DNA of 64,000 nt from the NCBI RefSeq assembly GCF_910592395.1, contig NC_088317.1, forward strand, positions 14,198,001 through 14,262,000, read 5' to 3'. This DNA comes from Lineus longissimus (taxonomy: Eukaryota > Nemertea > Pilidiophora > Heteronemertea > Lineidae). The translations under genes and the position numbers were made by a program. The notes beneath the pieces were generated by a model. That model made no database searches and was not told the origin of the DNA. It was given only the letters and a program-made list of their open reading frames with translations. Below, piece by piece: positions 54,701 through 64,000 of this stretch. Positions within the stretch are counted from its first letter, which is position 1; each line of letters begins with the position of its first letter.

Positions 54701-57700
54701 GGCTGTGTAGGTTTGTTGACTGAACGAAGGGGGCACCGAGTTGGTTCCTTGTACCGTCACCACGACCCTCGTCGTAGTGCTTCTCAACAACGGGGAATTC
54801 TTTTGGTATGCCTGAAAGTTAAGTTAGTTTGACCTTTAAAACATAGTCAGAAGTACCAGGGTCGGCGCTGGCTCCTTAACTATGTTAGCGCGTTTTGGAT
54901 AAAGCTCGGGAAAACTCATCAGCTATCTAAGCCACAGCATGTTCCATCATTCTCTGGAATACCTCTAAATGTCAGGCGTGAAAGTCACCAAGCTTTGGTA
55001 AACGCGTCGTAAATCGGACGATTAAATATCTTTGAACTTGATCGAAGTCCAGTTTGGCAAAACTGACATAAGGTTTTCTTGACAGACTAACTTTGGCAAC
55101 GACATTTATGAGTGTTGAGAAATGTAAACCAGGATTTAAGTTCAAAGTAATACCGTACCTGGACAGTTACCACATTTTGCCCAGCCGGTGGCCCCACTTT
55201 GTTTAACTTCAAAGCGCCGGAGTTGGGATCTATCGTGAAATAGCTTGTCACACCGGCTACGCCAGGTACTTTATAGAGGACCTTTTCGTTGATGCCCGAG
55301 TCCCCATCTATCGCCTTGATAGCTTTGTCCATTGTCACGAGTGCACCCTGGAATGGATTGGAAAAGGTTTGATAAGATGATTATGGTATACTTTGAGTAA
55401 TCGAATACATCCATCGACTGGCACGGCTTAAGGTTTCTTTGGTGGTCGTTTCAACAAAAATGGCACACGCCACTGCCGTGCCGGCACTAGAGAAAATATT
55501 CCGTTATCAGCAGATTCGCGATGATTAAAACAATACACATATCTTGTGGTACTCTCATGACAAACACAATGGACAAGCCTATAGGCGAATATGGGTCGTC
55601 GCGTTGATGCCAGAACGTCCCCAAAATTTGGAAATGTTGTTCTTAATTCCTCCGGGTTGGGGTACCTATGGCTTGATCAAATGAATATTAATGTGGATAA
55701 CTGGAAAATATTATACTCTAATGCCCAGTAAACGATTAGAGATATTTGTCAACATGAAATTTTTGGTGAAATCGCAACAAATAAAAAACTCGATGTATAG
55801 TAATCTTATGTTTTCATTTGAACTTCAAACATATTTAAATGATATTAAATCAGTGAAACACAGGGCTTGTATCACAAAATTAATGCTGGAAGCCCATTGT
55901 CTAAGAATCAAAACTGGGAGACACTGTAGTCTAAGAAAGTGTGAGGTTTGCAAGTCAGGGGAGGTTGAGGATGATTTTCACTTCCTTGCGGTGTGCCCTA
56001 AATATGTGTCAAAACAGCAAAACTCATTGCAGTTGTAATAGAAGTGATCTCCATTTTCTGTCTCTGTCGGATCTGACTACAATTTTTCTGAAAAATCCTT
56101 CACCTCCCTCTGCTGCGATTATCAACGAGTTCTTTAAACTGCATAACTCTATATTGTCCTTATTTCCATTATTATGTTTTTGTCTTTAAATATTTGTGAT
56201 CTTATTTTGTATACCCTGTAACTTTATATTGTATATTTTGTAATTATTTTATGTAACCGTTGGCCCCTAGTGGGCGTTTTATAGTCTGGGCTCCTGACCT
56301 CACTCTCGCTGTCGTAGGTCAGGCAATAACAAAAATCTATAAATAGAACAATAGCTTACACCACCATTTCCACAAAAATTCTTATGCCTAATTTTTTTTA
56401 ATATTATAAACAATCTATCCTGCAAAAACCAACGCAATCGGTCAAGGTTTAGCGTCCCAAATCGTACTTTTGCGAAAATGACAATATCGCTAAAAGTGAC
56501 GTCATTATATGGGGAAACCCCTTTGTCTGAAACATAAAATAACCGTAATCGCGCATTTTAAGAGTAATTCCGGTATTTCTACAGTGTAGAATGATGTGTT
56601 CAATAAAAGTGCATAATCCTAGGACAGATACAGCGCTCAATTCGACCGTAAAACGATAATTGGCTCGGGAAATTACAACAATGGCTGAATCTAAAAATAA
56701 CACTCCTCTTTTCTGCCGTGTTATTTGTAGACGGTTGTTGTTACCTGACCCGTTCCTAAACCCTACCAAAAGCCCGGAGATCGAGGTCAGAGAACCAGAC
56801 TATTTAGCGTTTTAGAGTAATAAAGAATTTGAATTTGAATTTGAATTTTTCCACCGCTGTACCTTATTATCATAATTATGCCCACGTGATTAGCTGCTCG
56901 GTATTGACGAGCAAGTGACAGTCCTCATTTGCATGTACATTAATGTCATTATTATGGCTGACGCGATCCTGTAAAGTTGTGCGTAATTTCTAATTTCTCG
57001 GCAAATACTTGATTGATTTCGTTGAAATTTGAGAGTATTACAGATTAGATTACTGCTTACATTGGGTCTTCGTAGTTTCTTCATACATCATCGATAAAGA
57101 CACGTAGCTTTGTGAAGAAACTCACCATACTGCTCGCTGGCCAGCACAACATTCCTGCATGCTACGTATACACGCTCATCAATTTTGAGCTCCCAATTAA
57201 TAATTTTATTCATTTCGCATTTTACATGAGACGAAGGACTTAATGAACAAGATAACGAACTTTAATGAAAACTTAAGTTTTATTACAATAGGACAAATAC
57301 TGGCAACGCAATTTGCATTTCAATTCAACAACTGCCGAGCATCCTAGGGCTAAAACTATCTTCATTCATAGTCAATCTCGCCATTTAGCTAAACGGACCT
57401 GAAACAAATCGATTCAGCGTCTACACTTTTACTCCGATTTGTCTCAAAATTGGTGACAAAGAGGCTGAATGTACTGCAAACAATTCCTCGAACCAAATTT
57501 AAAAAAAAAATGATTTTAAAGATATTTTTTAGTGTAAAATGCCTGTTGCTAGGCATGGTTGCTAGGCACATGCTGCCACAAACATAATGACAGAACCTGA
57601 CAATAAGGGTCTGCTCTCGCGACGACCAACATACAGCATAAATTAACATCATGTTTCGGCGTGATCAGGTTGGATCGTCCGTCCGCATCAATCTCGGTAC

Positions 57701-60549
57701 TCATAATTGTGTTAGATGATAGAATGAATGACGTGTCATGGAACTTTATTTGGGCTTCTCTCATTATCATTATAATTATGATCGCACTAATTGTTGTGTA
57801 TTCTGACTCAGTCCTACCTGTGAAGCGCTAGCCTGTATCCTTCCTGTGTTCGGTTCGCCAACAAAAATGGGATTTCTATTGTCCCCATCCTTGATAGTTA
57901 TTTGAAGGGTAGCCGTCCCCGTCAAGTGCCCGGGGCCTGACGTGGTCGCAACTCCTTGCTGGTGATCCTGAAAAGTTATTTGTGATTGAGTTTTATGTTA
58001 TTCAAACTATCACAGTTATATTGGGGTACGTATCAGACATTAGGCCGGGCGCGAAATTTTTTTCTGCAGGATACTTCTGCCACAGTGTACATCTGACAGC
58101 CAATCACAATTGGCGCGATCTTTGACGTCACACTGTTTATTTATGCATGATAATGCAAATACAATGGACGATACCGAGTCGCATGCCGAGTGCCACTTCA
58201 ACTGTGAATGTGACAATAGTTCATTGTCTGACCCCAATTATGCTCAACTCAAGGTTTGTGTCGTAGTGTTTAGGAATGAATTGCACAGATTCATTGTAAA
58301 ATTGATGATATTATGCGTACAAAAGAGGCATCAGCTGATCTGATCGCTACATTGCAGTGCATGCATTGATTTGTGAAATTTTAAGGGGCAGTGACACTGA
58401 CAGTGTTGCCAATGTTGATAATTATTAAAGGGACAGTGTATCCGATGTCTCGCGATTTGTGAAATTTTAAGGGGCAGTGACACTGACAGTGTTGCCAATG
58501 TTGATAATTATTAAAGGGACAGTGTATCCGATGTCTGCTGTTGAAGGTATCAGGCCTATTTTGGTAGTTTGAACATTGTTGAAGGGCCATTGTATAAAAC
58601 ACATTTTGACAAGCAAACAAAATAAATTGAATGGTGGCGCCACCTATGCATATGCAGCAGAACTAGTTACACGGTTGACAGATAAACATTCAACCTCGGC
58701 TATTTTGCCGAGCACAGTGCGCCTTTAACAGACAAGTCCAATAAATACAGTCCACTCGACAATGAAAATACATGTTAAGATACTGCAAATAAATATATTT
58801 TAGCTAATATACTCCTCTAACCATTTGCTAACTTGTTCTTTCCAAGATTATCAGAACACGTGGCATTGTTGACATTATTGCGCCATGTGGAAAGATGATG
58901 TCAACAAAGACACGTGCTTGCCTTGAATTCTGATTGGCTGTCAGATGTACACTATGGCAGAAGTATCCTGCAGAAAAAAATTTCGCAGGCCGGGCATTAC
59001 AAAAACACAATTTTATTGTCCATAAAACGCTCATAAAGCGCTAATATCATGAGCGCTTCCAGAAATTCGCATCGAAATGATGTCCTTGCCTTTATTAACT
59101 TATAGGTGAAATCAAGTTAAATTAAAATATTCCTTCCTGCTCCAATGATTTAATTGATATACAGCTTCCAAAAAATGACCCCCTCCTCACGCTGGATGCC
59201 CAACAGCGCTATCTGCCACGATCGGATAGCCGGCCCGCCCATTTCATTGTTTTTTCTCTCTCAATAAACGGGTCCTATATATGGTCGCCAAGGTGTGCTT
59301 CTGTCTGCAAAAACTGCTTTGAACAAATTTATTTTGCACTTGTGACTATTTATGGGCAAAAGAATGCTGGAAAGATACTCTGGGCCTGATAGAACCCCTT
59401 ATCTTACTCTCACCAACTGTCGGATTCCACCCCTCACAACCCCGACGCTTTCTCTATAATCAAGTCAAACTTTATATAAATTAGCCTTTGTTTAAGGCCA
59501 ATCAACAAATCGTGATTTTCAGTAAGAGAGGCCTCTTTACTAGCAACACTGCTGTATTTGTCATACAGGGGAATATACAGAGCCCGGAGAACATAAAACT
59601 TTGGGAACAGAGAAACCGGGGAACACAGAACCCGATGTACATCGATCCCCGGGGAACATAGGGGTGATCATCCCAAATCAACTTCGAGAAGAGCTGTCGA
59701 AATTTCAGCCTCATTAGAACGGGCCAATGCATAATCATGTCGCTCACTGTCTAAATAATTGATACTACTGATGCTCTACTACACCGTTATCAGGATTCCA
59801 ATAATTTTCAAACCTTGTTACCGAATAAACTTCATGCGGCGATTCAAAAATATTTACTCCTTGCAACATATTGCGTTGTTCACACGAGTTAAGTAACGTT
59901 TGAACCACTGATTACACTGTTGTTCATTAGCTTCGATATCATAACCGCGTGTATCATGCCTATATATAATATTTACGCTAGTGGGAGAGAGAAACCCAAA
60001 TAATTAATCTATCAGTACATAAATGATTCAAGGGACACAAATGCAGGGCACACGGTTGTCACTGTTTAAAGGTGCGAATCTGTTTAATACATGTCCAAAA
60101 CATATTCTGTGAATTTTAATGATGATTTCGGAGGCAAAGGCGTTAAATCCAACTGAAGGCCCGGTAGTGTTCAAAGCCTTTTGTATCAACCGCAATGTTT
60201 TAGTGACCGCTACTAACTTAGCAAAACCCTCAGGCATGTTAGGGTTCCGATAAGCGGAACTCTATGGCTATGATGGCGCCGAAATAGCGGCAGCTCAGCT
60301 AACGGATATGAAGCTAGGAACTATATACAAACTTAAGATAACGGTGGCTTATATAACCGCCAAACCACCGTTAGCAGATAACGCAGCTTTGAAAAAACGG
60401 GCCCAGTTATTTTGAATTACTAGAATTCTCAACCTCGCTGATCTTACCGTTGCCGTAATAAGGCAAGACATGTTATGAAAGGTCTCGTAGTCTAGCGGTT
60501 TGACAAGCTGTAGAATTCCCTTTCCAGGCATAGGCATGTTGAAATATTC
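42709..60549 (-). CDS. Non-classical cadherin (protocadherin-like), 3' portion of gene (gene-level)
   Basis: Exons on -, 5' to 3': 60549-60448, 57967-57818, 55347-55159, 54811-54635, 52658-52515, 51992-51810, 51632-51348, 48641-48198, 43731-43359 and a tentative 42774-42709. Every junction keeps frame (phases 0, 0, 0, 0, 0, 2, 2, 2, 0). The product is a calcium-dependent adhesion-type membrane protein: about three cadherin repeats with LDYE, DxxDN(D)xPxF and DAVDDGVPP motifs, one membrane helix, then a tail of about 290 residues rich in Ser, Thr, Asp and Asn. No catenin-binding region was recognised, so it is not a classical cadherin. Extracellular repeats are split by introns, unlike vertebrate clustered protocadherins. 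The signal peptide and first repeats lie upstream, probably beyond 64 kb. Confidence 0.85.
43359..43731 (-). CDS. Cadherin cytoplasmic exon
   Basis: 373 bp, phase 2 in and 0 out; acceptor TTTCTAATTGCAG, donor GTAAGG. It encodes a polar tail: KNRRSNKENN, then NPLALNNPGYYTLENG, SGSSYEPHKSGMSTF, and a basic PKSKKFRNNRDR. Tyr residues in NPGYYT and SSYEPH could be phosphorylated (inference). Confidence 0.8.
43732..48197 (-). other. Cadherin intron, 4.5 kb
   Basis: No repeat family was recognised with confidence. The + frame at 44977-45372 (131 codons) and the smaller ones have no domain, no splice support and no repeats. Treated as intron sequence. Confidence 0.6.
48198..48641 (-). CDS. Cadherin cytoplasmic exon, acidic Ser/Thr-rich
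   Basis: 444 bp, phase 2-2. It starts RSWKCQNQPFSKDGSF straight after the membrane exon. It has Ser-Arg-Ser repeats (YSRSEPDYSRSN), then an acidic EFSDDDTISNTT and DISSTTVEPLSDSELG, ending PPNSPLKLED. The end GACGA plus the next base gives Asp; donor GTAAGT. Confidence 0.8.
48642..51347 (-). other. Cadherin intron, 2.7 kb
   Basis: About 49085-49500 holds several inverted or direct GTTTCCACTG / CAGTGGAAACC motifs and one open + frame (49081-49479). It resembles a non-coding transposon remnant. About 50185-50290 is a GC-rich island with complementary ends (see findings). Confidence 0.45.
51348..51632 (-). CDS. Cadherin last repeat end and membrane helix
   Basis: 285 bp, phase 2-2, acceptor TTCCTTTTTCAG, donor GTAGGT. 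IFSINQAGELRMIGKKG and YELLIDAVDDGVPPRR are the F-x-I-x-x-x-G and A-x-D-x-G-x-P-P hallmarks of a repeat end. A Gly/Ala juxtamembrane stretch follows, then the hydrophobic LIPLIILACLCGVLIIVIIG helix, stopped by Lys-Arg-Arg. Confidence 0.92.
51810..51992 (-). CDS. Cadherin exon with DVNDNDPVF linker motif
   Basis: 183 bp, phase 0 to 2. TVSVTVLDVNDNDPVF is the calcium-binding inter-repeat motif; VLGKVTATDKDKNNKVTLSL begins the last repeat (A-T-D-x-D calcium ligands). Confidence 0.93.
52515..52658 (-). CDS. Cadherin repeat exon
   Basis: 144 bp, phase 0-0, acceptor ATATCTTCTCCTTCAG, donor GTAAGT. FGIDTKSGVIFLAMALDFET is the typical F-x-I-D-x-x-x-G-x-I...L-D-x-E run; it ends EAKVKDGTF and joins the next exon in frame. 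Confidence 0.92.
52659..54634 (-). other. Cadherin intron, 2.0 kb, with a small TIR element
   Basis: About 53309-53492 has ends TTAAAGGACA and TGTCCTTTAA (GGCGTAC against GTACATCG inside), a MITE-like element of about 185 bp. The rest is AT-rich without recognised features. Confidence 0.55.
54635..54811 (-). CDS. Cadherin repeat exon
   Basis: 177 bp, phase 0-0, acceptor TTAACTTTCAG, donor GTAAGA. The linker is degenerate (VVVTVQGTNSVPPSF instead of DxNDNxPxF). A good repeat start follows: YTAQALENSPVGASLLTVVA, then TDKD. Confidence 0.9.
55159..55347 (-). CDS. Cadherin repeat exon
   Basis: 189 bp, phase 0-0, donor GTACGG. AIDGDSGINEKVLYKV has the A-x-D-x-D-x-G-x-N calcium motif; YFTIDPNSGALKL is the repeat core. 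Confidence 0.92.
55580..56345 (+). pseudogene. 3' fragment of a non-LTR retrotransposon (LINE) in a cadherin intron
   Basis: The frame at 55691-56038 includes HRACITKLMLEAHCLRIKTG, then a Cys motif CEVCKSGEVEDDFHFLAVCP. This matches the C-terminal zinc-knuckle-like end of CR1/L2-type LINE polyproteins (C-x-x-C...VEDE-x-HFL-x-x-CP). After 56030 the protein continues in another frame (DLTTIFLKN...AAIINEFFKLHN), so it is frameshifted. The 3' part CCTGACCTCACTCTCG to TATAAATA looks like the LINE tail. Antisense to the cadherin gene. Confidence 0.8.
56346..56852. mobile_element. Probable LINE/SINE tail ending in (GAATTT)n
   Basis: The segment ends TTTAGAGTAATAAAGAATTT followed by about three GAATTT repeats at 56827-56848, typical of LINE tails with short repeats. 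No coding part was recognised in it. Confidence 0.45.
57818..57967 (-). CDS. Cadherin exon with degenerate linker (IKDGDNRNPIF)
   Basis: 150 bp, phase 0-0, acceptor TAACTTTTCAG, donor GTAGGA. TATLQITIKDGDNRNPIFVG corresponds to the D-x-N-D-N-x-P-x-F inter-repeat motif with GDN in place of NDN. Confidence 0.9.
58041..58998. repeat. Inverted repeat with about 70-bp arms, 820-bp loop
   Basis: Left arm 58041-58108 (GGCCGGGC, then TTTTTTTCTGCAGGATACTT, then CTGACAGCCAATCA) is inverted at about 58927-58998. Possibly a TIR element. The loop holds a tandem duplication: about 58372-58455 repeated at 58456-58538 (AAATTTTAAGGGGCAGTGAC). Confidence 0.75.
60448..60549 (-). CDS. Cadherin repeat exon, most 5' exon found
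   Basis: 102 bp, phase 0-0, acceptor TTTGTGATTTCAG, donor GTAAGA. GILQLVKPLDYETFHN and CLITAT form the core strand and LDYE motif of a repeat. The frame continues upstream, so earlier exons must exist. Confidence 0.85.
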
Positions 60550-63111
60550 CTGAAATCACAAAAAACGATAAATCAATTAACCATGTCATTGTTTGCTTTT
60601 AAAACAGACATGTACATTGCATATTAATCTGGAGAACAAAACAAGTGCCTTCCACAAGGAGGAATAGAGCTGATGTAGAACTGCCCTCCCCCCAGCTCCC
60701 CCCAGGCCAAATAAATTACAATATTCTTGTTTTTTGTAGTACGTGATCCACCAGTATGACAACATGCTAAAACTGCACATGTATTTGCTGTATGTGTGGT
60801 CATTGTACTTGGAATTCGCTAACTATTAAATGTGTAAAAAGCTGCATGAAGCTTTTTGGTATGTATTTCTTCGAGAGTAAGCGAAATTAGGCGCCACATA
60901 GTAGAGAAAACCATTGACTTCGTACTTGGCAGTGTTCTACGATGTAGATGTAGATGACAAATTAAAAAAAGAGAGACTGGAGTTGGTTTTCCAAAAAATT
61001 GAAGAAAAAACCAAATCTCAATTGTACCGATGCTTCAATATAAATAAAGTCACGAAATAGTTGCTCTGAACCAGTATGTTTACTGACAACTGTACAGTTT
61101 GAACAGCATCGTGACAATATAGGTACGGACATGAAAATCAAAATACAGGGTGATCCATGAAAAACCATGAAAATGTCTGAAAACACTGTACATTTTACCG
61201 CATTTTTATTGTTTGATTGTTTTTGGGTCACCTTCCACAACTGATGTGCAGCGAAAGTTCGGTCTGTATTCGTCTCAGTCCGCTTGGTGACAATATTGAT
61301 GGTGTATCAAAGGGTGAGTGTAGACAGTGAGAGTGTTGATCACTTTCATCGTGCCAAACATTGGAAGCGAGTCCAGGACCTCGAGGAAAGAAGCTTGACG
61401 AAAATATGAGATCCTGTGTTCCCTGTTAATTTGCTCTTGTTATGATCATCATTCGAAAAATATCGCAAACGGTTTTTACCACATTCGAAGGTTTAGTGTA
61501 CTTTTGATGCTAGAAATGACCCTCGACCCGCTCAAATGTGGTTAGGCGTGAGTGATAGGGTGGGTTGAAATGGCCGTGATGGTGTGCATGTACGGTGATA
61601 AGTAACTGTGAGTCAACAGGTTTAACGGGGACGACAACAAAGTTGGGACGAACATTGCAAGTGAAGAAAAAAGAGATGCACACTCTTAAAAAAGAAATCT
61701 TTTGAGCAAACGATTTTTCAGGCTAACACAAATATGCAGAGCATTTTCAGAGAAATGACCAAGATGTAGGTGTTTTATCACAAAATGTTTTTCTTTTCTC
61801 TTTAGAAATAACAGCTCTACCGAATGCTACAGTTTTGGCTGAAAGTTTTTCAAAGCTCAAAACCCGTTCTTTTTAAAGAATGTATACAGAAAATGTACTT
61901 GGCTGTGCTATGATAGCAATAATTGACGTACTGGTGAATATTTGGCAACTTAAACTTATTTGAAATAATTGGCGCCATCAAAAGTGATAAAACCATATCT
62001 TCCCTTATATATTAAAACTTCCCCACACAATTGAAGGACAACATTTATGCAGGAATGCACGTGCCCCCCTTAAAATACGAGGGAAGCCAACTAGCAAACC
62101 GAACATGAACTAACATGAATATGCACATTGCTTATGTAATATGACGATCATGTTCAGTATTCGCCACAAGGCCATTTGTCAGGATGACCCCCTCTACATT
62201 GGCAGCCTACCACCCTAACTTTGAAGCAGCCACCCTGCCTTGCTCTAGATCGTTTTTAAAAGGTCCAGAGCAAGGCAAGGTGGCTGCTTTCTATTGGGCT
62301 ACCCTACCTTAAATAACTGGTCACCCTACCTCGTGTTTCACATACACTGGCAAAACCGTTTTGAATATCAAGGGTGCCACCCTGGCTTTAGAAATGCCTG
62401 TGTGGAGAACCTTGTATGTTCAATTTTATGCCCCCCCCCCCCCCCAATCCAAGTATTTTAAGAAGGCATCCATTCTTATAAATGTTGTCTACCAATTAAG
62501 CATTCGTTACGCGAAATTTGAATAAAAACACTTTAACTCCAAAACATGCAGTGAAGATCATGTAAGTTTTACTACGTTATGCATATCGGAAACGTAAGCT
62601 TTTGCAGTTCCATACCATGCTTGAAAAAAACACACTCCATTGCCAAAAAGCGCCTCTGGTTAATTAAGTTGAAACTTTATGGACAACCAGGCAGTTTGGT
62701 ACAAATATAGAATAGTGAAATGTTTTGCCTTTTTTCTTCGGGAAAAAAAGAAAAAAGACTTTTAGGTTTTTCAAAATCTGAAAACCTTTTTGTGTGTTTC
62801 ATTTCCGAAAAATGGCCTGGTGGGCTGGCATAATTTTTTTCGAGGAAAAACACACATTCGAAGAGCACCTGGGTATTCGATATTTAGTTCCTTTGCAAAT
62901 TGGTACATATTTCGGATTCCCTCACCCTGTGATGTGGTTTACAATATCATCAGCACACAAAGTGGTTAGCAAATCTCAAGCAATCAAACCAAACATTTAT
63001 AATTTACACATATATTTGACTCTCTCACCTTAATGTTAGGTTGCTAGAATCGACAACAGAACGGGTTACAGAATTAGAGGCTGATGACAGATATAGGTTA
63101 CTGAACATGCA
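60550..63111. other. Upstream cadherin intron or intergenic, no exon found
   Basis: About 62226-62289 is an imperfect hairpin (AAGCAGCCACCCTGCCTTGC and its inverse) with an AAA-type loop. About 62430-62446 is a poly-C run of about 17. Small ORFs show no cadherin motif. Confidence 0.5.
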
Positions 63112-63338
63112 ATATACTCTCAACTCGGCTCTATAAGACCAGGTTGGTGATACCGACCAATACCACATTTATGATGTTTATTGAGAAGGATATTCATCCA
63201 GGTTAGGGGTGGTAGGCCGATAAAAATTCTCATCAGACCTCATTGGTTGGAATCGGGATTTTTGGTAATCCTACATGTATGTAATGGGCGGGCAAGAAAT
63301 ACGTGATCTGGTCTTATAAAGCCGAGTTGAGAGTATAT
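63112..63338. mobile_element. 227-bp TIR element (MITE-like)
   Basis: About 31-bp inverted ends ATATACTCTCAACTCGGCTC and GAGCCGAGTTG-like (GCCGAGTTGAGAGTATAT). AACATGCA occurs on both sides (63104-63111 and 63343-63350), a candidate 8-bp target duplication if the right end is extended by four bases. Confidence 0.75.
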
Positions 63339-63511
63339 ATTTAACATGCATTTACAACTTTGAGGAATTTGAATCGGCAGAATCTGATCGGCAGAAACTG
63401 GAACAAACTTTCAAGTTTTAGTATCCAGTTATATACGTATGCGCATGAATGAGTACCGAAGCAGAGTCTGGTATGCGCGGATGCCCGGATACAAAATCTA
63501 CTTTTTTCCAG

Positions 63512-63550
63512 CTTCTGTCTACTGCGGTGCTAAGTCAAAGTCAGCAAAGG
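63512..63550 (+). CDS. Possible 39-bp exon (SVYCGAKSKSAK)
   Basis: Acceptor ACTTTTTTCCAG, donor GTGAGT, phase 1-1. It joins 63923 in phase 1 (junction Gly). No family was recognised. Confidence 0.35.
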
Positions 63551-63922
63551 GTGAGTATAAAACCATCAAGGAAGAATTCAAAACTGGAGTTGTAAAACGG
63601 TTTTCAGGATATTATCAATAATCTTGTTTTCTATTCACACATCATGGCAGGAAGGCGAATGCATGAGTCTTTCATTATGTAATCAGCCGATTAAAAAAAC
63701 CCTTACAAAGAAACATTTTTATTTCAAACCTTCTTTGAAATATTTATTAATCAATTGTTTCAGCATATAGAACAAAAAATTGCTTTTTAGCAAATGTACG
63801 AAAAATGTTATGAAAATATAGTCACGTTTAATGCCAAAGGTAAATACTGGTGGTGTTCTGAATCAATTCCCTTTATACAACCTGTTAGGGTTTTCTCGAG
63901 TTGAACTTTCTATTTTTAACAG

Positions 63923-64000
63923 GTTGTTGTGTCACACGCTGTCCTCGATGTAAGACCATGGCCAGGGCGCATTCAATTCTGAGGACCGAGTGTGGCATAG
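63923..64000 (+). CDS. Possible Cys-rich exon, cut by the window end
   Basis: Acceptor CTATTTTTAACAG. In phase 1 it is open to the window edge: GCCVTRCPRCKTMARAHSIL, then RTECGI, with five cysteines in 26 residues. Could belong to a + strand gene continuing to the right. Confidence 0.35.

Overview
The window is animal nuclear DNA. It is AT-rich, genes are broken into small exons with GT-AG introns, and it is packed with transposon debris. No operons, CRISPR arrays, rRNA or tRNA genes were seen. The Helentron-like element with a (GTCC)n tract, the many short terminal-inverted-repeat (TIR) elements, the LINE fragments and the intron-split cadherin suggest a marine invertebrate. I cannot fix the phylum from sequence alone.

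Left part, + strand, about 0 to 37.5 kb: one large secreted mosaic gene, or two adjacent ones. From 0 to 13.7 kb it is a tandem array of PAN/apple-domain exons (seven 210-bp exons). Each exon is followed by a 12-bp microexon, and every second one also by a 24-bp Ser/Thr/Pro linker exon. The repeat unit is a pair of PAN exons, about 2.94 kb long. Two transposons sit in the array: a 939-bp TIR element between exact 188-bp direct repeats, and a 2.07-kb Helentron-like element whose empty site survives in sister units. From 14.3 to 37.5 kb the exons encode four copies of a small module I do not recognise: a linker, a C-P-x-G-T...G-x-x-C segment, a V-x-x-x-x-x-F-x-x-W segment and a K-x-x-A-K-x-Y-like segment. 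Nearly all these exons are symmetric phase 1-1, so the reading frame is coherent across the whole chain.

Inside the first module copy one intron has grown to 12.9 kb; the same intron in its duplicate is 352 bp. The large intron holds an intronless 505-codon SLC18/vesicular-amine-transporter-like gene (16.87-18.39 kb). It also holds a 15-bp minisatellite, a 1-kb foldback element made of 113-bp tandem repeats, five 444-bp TIR elements in an A-B-A-A-B-A-A array, and a frameshifted LINE endonuclease fragment.

Right part, - strand, 60.5 to 42.7 kb: the 3' portion of a non-classical cadherin (protocadherin-like) gene. Seven exons encode cadherin repeats plus the membrane segment, and two or three encode a cytoplasmic tail without a recognisable catenin-binding region. 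Splice phases match at every junction. The gene converges on the mosaic gene. Its 5' exons were not found and probably lie beyond the window. The last kilobase holds a possible + strand Cys-rich exon pair. The rest is intron or intergenic DNA with MITE-like elements, LINE tails, homopolymer G/C runs and short palindromes.
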